A stretch of DNA of 64,000 nucleotides from Chitinophagales bacterium (GTDB lineage Bacteria > Bacteroidota > Bacteroidia > Chitinophagales > Saprospiraceae). A program made the position numbers and the translations under genes. The stretch is taken from assembly GCA_017303475.1 (NCBI GenBank), contig JAFLBO010000012.1, forward strand, positions 62,001 through 126,000, in the 5' to 3' direction. Positions 26,231 to 34,022 of this stretch are shown here, one piece after another. A model generated the notes under the pieces. The model did no database searches and was not told the origin of the DNA. It worked only from the letters and a program-made list of their open reading frames with translations. Numbering within the stretch: the first letter of the stretch is position 1; each line of letters begins with the position of its first letter.

Positions 26231-26314
26231 AATTTGTCTTGTAACCGGATCCGATTAAATAGGGCAATCGGTGAGCAAAGATGCAGTTCAGAATCTATTC
26301 ATACAAGTATCCGG

Positions 26315-26355
26315 TACAAAAAACGCGAGCCGTACCGACTACCGGCACGGCTCGC
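26315..26355 (-). terminator. terminator of the second ArsR-type gene
   Basis: GCGAGCCGT (26325-26333) pairs with ACGGCTCGC (26347-26355). On the minus strand it is followed by GTTTTTTG. It ends the transcript of the upstream ArsR-type gene. Confidence 0.75.
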
Positions 26356-26395
26356 ATTGATCGCCACTTCATTAAACATTAGACTTTTTGCAAGA

Positions 26396-26734
26396 TCAGG
26401 CTGCCAACTCTTCTACGAGTGAAGAAATCTGGCCAAGGCGGCTGCGATTGACGGAATAAAAAATGAATTTTCCGTCGCGTTCGGTTTGTACGACACCGGC
26501 GCTGCGCAGAATGGCGAGGTGTTGGCTGGCGACGCTCTGTTCCAGGCGCAACTTGACGTAAATTTCGGTTACGGTCATGCGCTTATTCTCCTCGAGCAGA
26601 TCGAGCATCTTTTGGCGTAATTTGTGGTTTACAGCCCGCAAAACCAGTGCGGCTTTGCGCAGCTCAACGTAGTCCAGGTGCGCATCATGTGCCCCATTCT
26701 TGAGCGACACCCGTTCAATGTTTGTCTTTCCCAT
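26396..26734 (-). CDS. ArsR-family winged-helix regulator, paralogue
   Basis: 112 aa from the ATG at 26734 (MGKTNIERV). The open frame to 26812 has no better start. DNA-binding helix LEQSVASQHLAILRSAGVV with wing ERDGKFIFYSVN, closely similar to the neighbouring ArsR at 25919 (EQS.ASQHL..LR, KFI.YS). Also lacks a cysteine metal box (VTEIYVKLRL). The pair look like an old tandem duplication with separate terminators. Promoter uncertain. Confidence 0.92.
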   Translation of the reverse strand: MGKTNIERVSLKNGAHDAHLDYVELRKAALVLRAVNHKLRQKMLDLLEENKRMTVTEIYVKLRLEQSVASQHLAILRSAGVVQTERDGKFIFYSVNRSRLGQISSLVEELAA

Positions 26735-26912
26735 ACTAAATGTTTTGAAATTGTGAGGAGTCTCAGTTTTGGATGCTTTTTTACTGAAAAAATTGTGCCA
26801 GATTGAATACAATAAAAGAAATATACGTTTTCTTTAACAAACGTAATTCCTTTGATTTCAGTACAAAAACAGGGTACAGAAATCAATAAATTGAAAAACA
26901 ACCTTATTTTAA

Positions 26913-27629
26913 TTAAAAAGGCGCCCTGGCGGGGGTTGTAATGTTTGGGGGCTTCATGTAAAAAGGCTCGAAATAGGCAATATCCTGAAAATCAGCAACT
27001 TGAAAAGCCTGCTCAGCCAATACTGTTAAATATGCAGCCGAACATTTTTTTACAGAAGAAATTACCGCTTGTTCAGAAATCCGCGCGTTCCCTGCCTTAA
27101 CCACTCCGTTCCCCGACAAAACAATCCGTGCAAAAGTACGGTTTCCAATATTATCCCGCACATAATTTTCAAACGAATTGTTTTCTAAAATGAGCGGCTG
27201 GGCCGGACTGAGCTCCTGCAACTGTTCGTCGTACAAAGCCAGCCACAACTCCTGACGCCGCGCATCCAGCATAGGGACGTATAAATCTGCCGGAGTAACA
27301 TCTTTTTCAGCATTTTTTGCAGCCATAGCCAGCGCCTTTAAGGTATCCACTGCCAACAGCGGTTTATCAAGGGCATAACAAATCCCTTTAGCCACCGAAG
27401 CGCCAACCCGCAAGGCCGTATAAGACCCCGGCCCCTTGCTGATGGCCACCGCATCCAATTCTGCCAAAGTAATGCCCGACTGCTCAACGCAAGCCTGAAT
27501 TTGAAGGGTGAGTACGGCAGCATGACTCGGGGTTTCGGTCAGTTCCGACAATGCAAGCACCTGGCCGTCTACAGCTATTGCAGCCGAACAAACCTCACTG
27601 GACGTTTCTATAAGCAGGATTTTAGCCAT
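26913..27629 (-). CDS. tsaB: tRNA t6A37 biosynthesis protein TsaB
   Basis: 238 aa from the ATG at 27629 (MAKILLIETSSEVCSAAI); a further in-frame start at 27650 is less likely. ASKHA-fold signatures: LLIETSS, the ELTETPSHAAVLTLQIQACV helix, and AVAISKGPGSYTALRVGASV followed by AKGICYAL. TsaB partners TsaD and TsaE in threonylcarbamoyl transfer to A37 of ANN-decoding tRNAs. C-terminal part diverges, as usual for the family. Divergent from the DUF4286 gene with 72 bp between starts. Confidence 0.93.
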   Translation of the reverse strand: MAKILLIETSSEVCSAAIAVDGQVLALSELTETPSHAAVLTLQIQACVEQSGITLAELDAVAISKGPGSYTALRVGASVAKGICYALDKPLLAVDTLKALAMAAKNAEKDVTPADLYVPMLDARRQELWLALYDEQLQELSPAQPLILENNSFENYVRDNIGNRTFARIVLSGNGVVKAGNARISEQAVISSVKKCSAAYLTVLAEQAFQVADFQDIAYFEPFYMKPPNITTPARAPF

Positions 27630-27701
27630 GTAGCAAAGAATAGACTGCAAAAGTACGCGCCAGACGCCCTACTTTTGGGCGAAATTTTGACTCTGCGCTT
27701 T

Positions 27702-28019
27702 ATGCTGATTTACAATGTTACGGTTACCATCGATCTCGATGTACAGGAAGACTGGCTAAAATGGATGAAAGAAACCCATATTCCGGACGTTATGATTACC
27801 GGAATGTTCATTTCATACCGACTCTGCAAACTGCTCAGTCATGAGCATACCGATTCTGAAATTTATACCGTGCAGTACATGGTGAAAGATATGGCGCACC
27901 TGATGCGTTATCAAAATGAATTTGCACCGGAATTGCAGCGTCAGCATAAGGAACGTTATGATGGCAAATACCAGGCATTTCGGAGCTTAATGGAGGTTTT
28001 GGACCACAACGAACGATGA
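27702..28019 (+). CDS. DUF4286-family protein
   Basis: 105 aa from the ATG at 27702. The frame extends upstream through tsaB but that part is antisense. Ferredoxin-like small protein: MLIYNVTVTIDLDVQEDWL, KWMKETHIPDVMITGMF and YTVQYMVKDMAHLMRYQNEF match DUF4286. A candidate -7 element TACTTTTG lies at 27670-27677. aroA follows at once, with the stop codon inside an ACGATG repeat that also carries the aroA starts, so the two genes are transcribed together. Function unknown. Confidence 0.88.
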   Translation: MLIYNVTVTIDLDVQEDWLKWMKETHIPDVMITGMFISYRLCKLLSHEHTDSEIYTVQYMVKDMAHLMRYQNEFAPELQRQHKERYDGKYQAFRSLMEVLDHNER

Positions 28020-28056
28020 TACGATGAACGATGGTACGATGAATGACAGCCCGATG
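28011..28056 (+). repeat. ACGATG tandem repeat across the DUF4286 stop / aroA start
   Basis: Units ACGATG at 28013, 28021, 28029 and 28036 with a related CCGATG at 28051. They give alternative ATGs for aroA at 28024, 28039 and 28054, all in frame, and include the DUF4286 TGA (28017-28019). Confidence 0.7.
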
Positions 28057-29283
28057 TCTTTGCAACTCGGGCGAACTTTACAAGGTGTGGTTACCCTGGA
28101 CGGGTCTAAAAGCATCAGCAACCGGGCATTGATTGCCCTGGCACTGGCCGGCGAAAAACCCGATGCCTGGCTTACAGGACTTTCTACCTCCCGCGATACA
28201 CAAACCCTGCTGCAACTGCTTCAAAATCCGGATCAAAACCTGTTTGATGCCGGAGATGCGGGCACCACCTTCCGGTTCATGACGGCTTTTTTGAGTACCA
28301 GGCCCGGCATTCAAACCCTAACTGGTTCTGCTCGAATGCAGGAACGTCCGGTGGGTCCGTTGGTAGCAGCACTGCGGCACCTGGGCGCCGATATCCGTTT
28401 TTTAGGCAAGGAAGGCTACCCGCCACTGGAAATTGGCCAGATGAAAACGGCCGGCCGGAAAGTGCAGGTAGCAGCCAATGTGAGCAGCCAGTTCCTGTCG
28501 GCCCTGCTGCTGATTGCGCCTTACCTGCCGGAAGGATTAGAACTGGCGCCCGAAGGGCCGCTGGTATCCAGGCCTTATCTGGATATGACGCTGGGTGTAA
28601 TGCGACATTTTGGCGCTTCAGTACAATGGCAGGGCGACACCATCGTGGTTGAACCCGGCCAATATACCCCTCGCCAACTGGCCGTGGAAGCAGATTGGTC
28701 GGCGGCATCCTATTGGTATGCCATGGCCGCGTTCTCCGAAACACTGGACCTGCGGCTCCGTGGGTTACACCGGGAAAGCTGGCAAGGCGACGCCGTTTTG
28801 CCTGTTATGATGGAACGATTTGGCATTGAGACCCAATTTGGCGACAATGAAATCAGACTGATAAAATCAGGAAAACCAGTCAGACCCATGTTTGAATGGG
28901 ATTTTCTGGAGTGCCCCGACATTGCCCAAACGCTGGCAGTAATATGCGGGGGACTGGGTGTATCAGGGTTGTTCAGCGGATTGGAAACCCTGAGCATCAA
29001 GGAAACAGATCGCATTGGCGCCTTGAAAACAGAACTGGCCAAGGTGGGTATTAGTTTTGCCAAACTTCCACCTCACTTTTCCAAAAATCAGCCTGAAAAG
29101 ACATTCTATAGTCTGGAGGGCAAGGCAAGCTGGTCTACCCCACCCCGTTTTGCCACTTATGGCGACCACCGTATGGCCATGGCGTTTGCACCCTTGGCCA
29201 TGCTGGGGCCCATTGAGGTTGAAAACCCGGGAGTTGTAGCTAAATCTTACCCGAAATTTTGGCAGGATCTGGCCATTTTTTAG
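28024..29283 (+). CDS. aroA: 3-phosphoshikimate 1-carboxyvinyltransferase (EPSP synthase)
   Basis: 419 aa. Shikimate pathway step 6: transfers enolpyruvate from PEP to shikimate 3-phosphate in the cytoplasm. Motifs: LDGSKSISNRALIALAL (about 22-38), GDAGTTFRFM (in place of GNAGTAMR-type), MQERPVGPL, LSIKETDRIGALKTEL and YGDHRMAMAFAP near the C-terminus. The order fits an intact enzyme. Start given as the first ATG after the preceding gene; the ATG at 28054 (MSLQLGRTLQG) fits the family equally well. The methyltransferase follows after 45 bp. Confidence 0.94.
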   Translation: MNDGTMNDSPMSLQLGRTLQGVVTLDGSKSISNRALIALALAGEKPDAWLTGLSTSRDTQTLLQLLQNPDQNLFDAGDAGTTFRFMTAFLSTRPGIQTLTGSARMQERPVGPLVAALRHLGADIRFLGKEGYPPLEIGQMKTAGRKVQVAANVSSQFLSALLLIAPYLPEGLELAPEGPLVSRPYLDMTLGVMRHFGASVQWQGDTIVVEPGQYTPRQLAVEADWSAASYWYAMAAFSETLDLRLRGLHRESWQGDAVLPVMMERFGIETQFGDNEIRLIKSGKPVRPMFEWDFLECPDIAQTLAVICGGLGVSGLFSGLETLSIKETDRIGALKTELAKVGISFAKLPPHFSKNQPEKTFYSLEGKASWSTPPRFATYGDHRMAMAFAPLAMLGPIEVENPGVVAKSYPKFWQDLAIF

Positions 29284-29328
29284 AAAAAGGGCACAAACCA
29301 CTTTGCAACTATCCACTCAGCACACAAC

Positions 29329-30135
29329 ATGAATACAGGGAAATTAACCCAACCTTTTCGGCAATTGGGTTTGATGCACGGACTGGACACCTTGAAGTTT
29401 TGGGTGCAGAAATGGAAAAACGGGCGCAAAAATGCCCGTTATGCGCGTGAGCGCCCGGGTGTGGCATTTCCGCCGGATTATATGTTGTTTGAGGCATTTC
29501 AGCTGGATTACCAGAAATATCTGGAAGGCGGCGAGCGTACCGCCCGCTGGATACAGGGAATTTTTGAGCAGTATGCCCCCATGCAGGGCAAATCTGTACT
29601 GGACTGGGGTTGCGGCCCGGCGCGGGTGATCCGGCATTTCCCGGGTTTGCTGGGCGCAGGGGCTTCTGTTTGTGGTACGGATTACAACGCCCAAACCATT
29701 GCCTGGTGCAAGGAGCATATTTCAGGGGTGCAGTTTGCCCTCAACCAGCTTCAACCGCCCACTGTTTTTGCCGATGCACAATTTGATTTTATTTACGGCA
29801 TTTCCATATTCACCCATCTTTCTGCACCCAACCACGAGGCCTGGTTTGCGGAATTAATGCGGGTGAGCAAGCCGGGCGGACTGTTATTGCTCACCACCCA
29901 CGGAGAAGTGTTTTGTCAGAAACTGACAGAGCAGGAACAAGCGCAGTTTAAAGCAGGACAACTGGTGGTCCGGGGCAATGTGGTGGAAGGGCACCGGGTA
30001 TTCGCTGCATTTCACCCTCCGAGTTATATGCGAAGTTTGTTTGGCACAAGAGCAGAGGTATTGCAACATATTCCCGGTGGCCCAAAAAACTGGGGCCTGG
30101 AGCAGGATGTATGGATCCTGCGCAAACAATCATGA
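29329..30135 (+). CDS. class I SAM-dependent methyltransferase
   Basis: 268 aa. Rossmann motif I VLDWGCGPARVIRHFP (about 84-99), acidic motif II CGTDYNAQTIAWC, motif IV FDFIYGISIFTHL and a post-motif MRVSKPGGLLLLTTHGE typical of type-11/25 methyltransferases acting on small molecules. The N-terminal ~65 residues (KKNGRKNARYARERPGVAFP-type, basic then PDYMLFEAF) are unlike a signal peptide. Substrate unknown. Same strand as aroA. Its last 6 bp overlap the convergent antiporter gene. Confidence 0.9.
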   Translation: MNTGKLTQPFRQLGLMHGLDTLKFWVQKWKNGRKNARYARERPGVAFPPDYMLFEAFQLDYQKYLEGGERTARWIQGIFEQYAPMQGKSVLDWGCGPARVIRHFPGLLGAGASVCGTDYNAQTIAWCKEHISGVQFALNQLQPPTVFADAQFDFIYGISIFTHLSAPNHEAWFAELMRVSKPGGLLLLTTHGEVFCQKLTEQEQAQFKAGQLVVRGNVVEGHRVFAAFHPPSYMRSLFGTRAEVLQHIPGGPKNWGLEQDVWILRKQS

Positions 30136-31524
30136 TTTAGCGCTGGTTCCGGTTTTAGTTGTTCGTTTTTTTCTGGTCCGCGGACTTTTGGCTGGCGGCC
30201 TGGAAGGCTCCGGCATTTCCGTTCCTGTTGATTCTGAAACCATTACATCGGACGAAGGATCGGTAGATTCAACAGCAGGCTCTGGTGTTTTTTTCAAGCC
30301 CAGCAGGTAGAATATCCAGGTATATATGTCGCTCACAAAAGTTTTTTCTACCAAAAACGTCAGGATGGTAGTAAGGACGGTGGTGCAAAGAATGATGGAA
30401 AACACCACTGATTGAATGATATCACCGCCTGCAACGCCCTGTTGCGCAGGCAAAGAAGCCAATACAGCCGCACCCAAGCCTTTGGGAATGATTGTAGCCA
30501 TATAGGAAGCATCTTTGGCGGAAGTAGTATTTGACACTGAAATACGCACCACTGGAATACGCACCAAAAACAACACGCCGGTAATCAGCGCTCCAAGCAT
30601 CATCCAACCCCAATCCTGCAGGCGCACGGAAATTCCGATATACACGAAGAAAAAAGTGCGCAGCAGGAATACTGCTTCGGAAAAAAAGGCTCGTTCGTTG
30701 TCGTTCAGCGAAATGGGTTTGCGGGAAATGGCATTGCGCATAATGGGCGGTCCCAGCACATCAATATTGCCTAGTGTTATTCCGAACGCCAGGGCAGCAA
30801 TCGGGCCTGAGTAATTGAGCAATTCAACGATACCGTACAGGATGAATACAAAAGCCGGGGTGGTAAACACCGTATTCTGAAGCGTGCGCATGCGGTTTAG
30901 CAAAATACTCCAACCGAAAGCGCCCGCAACGCCCAACATGGCCGCCAGGATAAAAGCGGCAATCATCTGGCCGGTAACGAATGCCACATCCACAGTACCA
31001 ATTTTATAGGCGGTGAGCAGGGTTAAGGGTACGGCCAGGGTAAACACATCAGAAAAGGCTGATTCCAGTACCAGTACCGTGCGCGTGCGCTCTCCCATGG
31101 GAAATTGCTTTACCAGGGTGGTAACAACGGCAGAAGAAGTCCCCCCAACAATACTTCCCAGCATCAGGGAGCGCAGAATGCCCAAATCAGTATAATAATA
31201 AGTGATACCACCGGCAACCAGACAAGTCACCACGAAGTTATATGTGGTGATGCGGGCAGTTCCGCCTATGGAATTGATAAGCGGTTCCAGACGCTGGTCG
31301 ATTCCACTTTCAAAGAGGATAAAAACCAGCGTAATAGTGGTAAAAACCGGGCCAACAGCCCCGAATTTTGCAGGTGTAACAAAACCGAGAATAGGCCCGA
31401 GCAGCAGTCCAATCAGAAAAAGCCAAAGCACATCCGGTATTTTCGTGCGTGCAAATAAAGCCGCAAACCAATGCGACAAAAAGATGGTACATCCAACAAA
31501 AACGATGGTGAGTGCTGTAGGCAT
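30130..31524 (-). CDS. cation:proton antiporter (CPA2/NhaP-KefB-like)
   Basis: 464 aa integral membrane protein. Around 12 helices across residues 1-415, from MPTALTIVFVGCTIFLSHWF to FLVEKTFVSDIYTWIFYLLG, with family signatures LLLGPILG, FESGIDQRLEPL, GSIVGGTSSAVV and ALAFGITLGN. The C-terminal ~50 residues are a disordered, basic cytoplasmic tail (KSPRTRKKRTTKTG), without a RCK/TrkA domain. Exchanges Na+ or K+ for protons. Monocistronic, divergent from the DCC-type gene (82 bp between starts). Confidence 0.92.
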   Translation of the reverse strand: MPTALTIVFVGCTIFLSHWFAALFARTKIPDVLWLFLIGLLLGPILGFVTPAKFGAVGPVFTTITLVFILFESGIDQRLEPLINSIGGTARITTYNFVVTCLVAGGITYYYTDLGILRSLMLGSIVGGTSSAVVTTLVKQFPMGERTRTVLVLESAFSDVFTLAVPLTLLTAYKIGTVDVAFVTGQMIAAFILAAMLGVAGAFGWSILLNRMRTLQNTVFTTPAFVFILYGIVELLNYSGPIAALAFGITLGNIDVLGPPIMRNAISRKPISLNDNERAFFSEAVFLLRTFFFVYIGISVRLQDWGWMMLGALITGVLFLVRIPVVRISVSNTTSAKDASYMATIIPKGLGAAVLASLPAQQGVAGGDIIQSVVFSIILCTTVLTTILTFLVEKTFVSDIYTWIFYLLGLKKTPEPAVESTDPSSDVMVSESTGTEMPEPSRPPAKSPRTRKKRTTKTGTSAKS

Positions 31525-31605
31525 AGGTGGGGAGTGTGAAATTTGAGCGAATATAGCGGATCGTGTATAAGATTCGTTATTCCATCATAAATTTGAGTGA
31601 CTTGT

Positions 31606-32034
31606 ATGACAATATTAACGGAAACATTACACACAAACGAGCATCCGGTGCTCCTGTTTGACGGGGTATGCAACCTGTGCAACGCATCCGTGCAATGGGT
31701 GTTGTTGCGCGACAAAAAAGGGGTTTTTCGCTTTGCGGCACTGCAATCAGAAATAGGGCAGCACCTGTTGAAAGCCAGGGGTATGAGTGGTGAAACCCTG
31801 GATTCTGTGGTGGTAGTATCTGGCGAGCAGGTTTTAACCCATTCCGATGCGCCTCTGGAGGTAGTCCGATTATTGGGGGGAGGCTGGTCGTTGCTCTATG
31901 TTTTCAGGTGGTTACCCCGCTGGATTCGGGATAGTATTTACCGTTATATTGCGCGCAACCGTTACCGATGGTTTGGCAAAAAGGAATCCTGCATGTTGCC
32001 CCGCCCGGAGTGGAAGGAACGCTTTTTATCATAA
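31606..32034 (+). CDS. DCC1-like thiol-disulfide oxidoreductase (DUF393)
   Basis: 142 aa from the ATG at 31606; an upstream GTG at 31597 is less likely. The name-giving motif DGVCNLCN (CxxC at about residues 22-25) follows HPVLLFDG; the later part GGGWSLLYVFRWLPRWIRDS and RYIARNRYRWFGK is typical of DUF393. Thioredoxin-like redox role is predicted from the family. The peptide-binding protein gene starts 49 bp downstream on the same strand. Confidence 0.9.
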   Translation: MTILTETLHTNEHPVLLFDGVCNLCNASVQWVLLRDKKGVFRFAALQSEIGQHLLKARGMSGETLDSVVVVSGEQVLTHSDAPLEVVRLLGGGWSLLYVFRWLPRWIRDSIYRYIARNRYRWFGKKESCMLPRPEWKERFLS

Positions 32035-32082
32035 ATTTTCTGCGATAGCAATCATCTAATTCTCATCAACTACCTGAAGTCT

Positions 32083-33861
32083 ATGAACAAAGTTTTCACC
32101 CCACGCAAACTACTCATTGCTGTAGCCATACTCCTGATAGGCTGGCTGCTTTATCCCCTTATTTTCGGAAAACAAAAGCAGCGAGACCCTGAGGAAGTAT
32201 ATATCCGACTGGACTCACCTCCCACCAATCTGAACGTTTTTTTAGCCGTCGGCCATGGTCCGTCGTCTACCATCACCAGGCAGATATTTCACACCATGGG
32301 AGATTTAGACCTCAAAACCATGGAGTTAAAACCTTGGCTGATTGAAGCGATCCCCAGTGTTCGGTTAGTGCAGGATGGTCCGCACAAGGGTCAGTTTGCC
32401 TATGATTTTGCCATTATTCCGGAAGCAGTTTGGGATAATGGAACTCCGGTAACAGCCAACGATGTAGCTTTTACCCTCAAAATAGCCTTGCACCCCGATT
32501 TTCCAGCTGCTTACAGAGGTTATCTGGCGCCTATGTCGGACATGGAGATAGACCCCTCTAACCCCAAAAAATTCACCATTTTCTTCAAAACCTATTACAT
32601 GCTGGCTCTGGAGGCATTGTGTGGAACCCCCATTCTGCCCTCTTACCATTTTGATGTGAACCAGCGCATGGCGAAGTTTCCGTTGACGGATTTTCTGGAC
32701 AGCACCAAAACCCGGACACTTTCTGCCGATCCTGAGCTGGATATTTTTGAAAAGGAGTTCTCCGACGCCAAATTTTCCAACGACCCCAATTCGGTAATAG
32801 GCAGTGGCGCTTACCGGCTGCAGGTAATGAACGAACAAGGGGCAGTACTCGTAAAAAAACAAAACTGGTGGGGCGACAAGGTCAGAGATAAATACCCCAT
32901 GCTTCAGGCCTACCCTAAAAAGCTGGTGTACAAGGCTGTAGCCGACGATCTGGCCATGGAGAATATGATCAAAACCGGGCAACTGGATCTGCTGGGAGGC
33001 TCCATCAATCCGGCTAAATTCCAGGAATGGCGAGCCATTGATTCTTTAAAAAATCGGTTTGATTTTCTCACCCAGGGATTTACACAGTACAATCGCTGGG
33101 TATTTAACCTTAAAAATCCCATTCTGGCTGACCCTCTGGTGAGAAAAGCCCTCACGCATGTGGTGGATTACGATTATTTGCTCAACCAGGTGCAACGTGG
33201 TATGGCGGTGCGGATTGCTGCACCCATGGCGCCCAATAAACCGTTTTACAACAAAAATCTTCCGCTGCCAGATTTCAACATTGCCAAAGCCAGAGAAATA
33301 TTGGCTTCGGCGGGATGGGTGGATGCCAATGGGGACGGCGTTTTGGAGAAAAACCTGAATGGACAGGTGCAGACACTCAGTTTTAAAATATTGGTACCTG
33401 CACCTTCAAAAACGAACGAACTGATGTCGGTTAACCTCAAAGAAAACTGTAAACAAGCTGGCATTGAGGTGCAACTGGTGAGTCTGGACATCGGCACGGC
33501 GAATATGGACACCAAAAGCGGGAATTTTGACAGCGCATTGTTGGGTCTCACCTCCAATCCGGGGCTGGTGGAATACTACCAGCGCTTTCACTCCAAAAGT
33601 CTGGCTCCTGCCGGCGATAATCGTTCCAATTACGTCAGCGCTGAAGCCGACCGGCTGATAGAAGCCATCCGCACCGAACCCGATGAGGCGCGTCGCAACC
33701 AACATTATTTTGCTCTTCAGGAATTGTTATCACGCGATCTGCCAGAGATTCCACTGCTAGCTCCGTTACAGCGGATTATCGTTTCCCGTAAGTTTGATCC
33801 GGCTGTGGCGGGAGAGATGAGACCCGGATACTACGAACAGTACGCCAGAGTGAGTGAGTGA
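32083..33861 (+). CDS. membrane-anchored ABC peptide-binding protein (SBP family 5), copy 1
   Basis: 592 aa. A single N-terminal membrane helix (about 8-27, RKLLIAVAILLIGWLLYPLI) without a lipobox, then a DppA/OppA-type fold: LDPKT-like DLDLKTMELKPWLIE, WDNGTPVTANDVAFTLKIAL, GAYRLQ, NPILADPLVRKALTHVVDYD and KAREILASAGW. Binds oligopeptides or related solutes in the periplasm. No permease or ATPase is nearby. The stop codon lies in a (GAGT)n tract. A close paralogue (about 70% identical by eye) is convergent at 34013-35794, on the other side of a palindrome. Confidence 0.93.
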   Translation: MNKVFTPRKLLIAVAILLIGWLLYPLIFGKQKQRDPEEVYIRLDSPPTNLNVFLAVGHGPSSTITRQIFHTMGDLDLKTMELKPWLIEAIPSVRLVQDGPHKGQFAYDFAIIPEAVWDNGTPVTANDVAFTLKIALHPDFPAAYRGYLAPMSDMEIDPSNPKKFTIFFKTYYMLALEALCGTPILPSYHFDVNQRMAKFPLTDFLDSTKTRTLSADPELDIFEKEFSDAKFSNDPNSVIGSGAYRLQVMNEQGAVLVKKQNWWGDKVRDKYPMLQAYPKKLVYKAVADDLAMENMIKTGQLDLLGGSINPAKFQEWRAIDSLKNRFDFLTQGFTQYNRWVFNLKNPILADPLVRKALTHVVDYDYLLNQVQRGMAVRIAAPMAPNKPFYNKNLPLPDFNIAKAREILASAGWVDANGDGVLEKNLNGQVQTLSFKILVPAPSKTNELMSVNLKENCKQAGIEVQLVSLDIGTANMDTKSGNFDSALLGLTSNPGLVEYYQRFHSKSLAPAGDNRSNYVSAEADRLIEAIRTEPDEARRNQHYFALQELLSRDLPEIPLLAPLQRIIVSRKFDPAVAGEMRPGYYEQYARVSE

Positions 33862-34022
33862 GTGAATGAGAGAATGAGTGAATGAGTGAGTGAGTGAATG
33901 GTTTACCACTAAGCCACTGAGGGCACTAAGGAAAACCACTCTTAGTGCCCTCAGTGGCTTAGTGGTAACCCCCCACTCACTCATTCACTCACTCACTCAC
34001 TCACTCACTCACTCACTCACCT
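33848..34022. repeat. nested fold-back: (GAGT)n, 28 bp-arm palindrome, (ACTC)n
   Basis: A (GAGTGAGTGAATGAG) tract from the copy-1 stop to ~33900. Then perfect 28 bp arms 33903-33930 and 33941-33968 (TTACCACTAAGCCACTGAGG...) with a 10 nt loop. Then a (CACT)n tract 33975-34020 that contains the copy-2 stop codon. The whole is roughly symmetrical about 33936. Confidence 0.9.
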
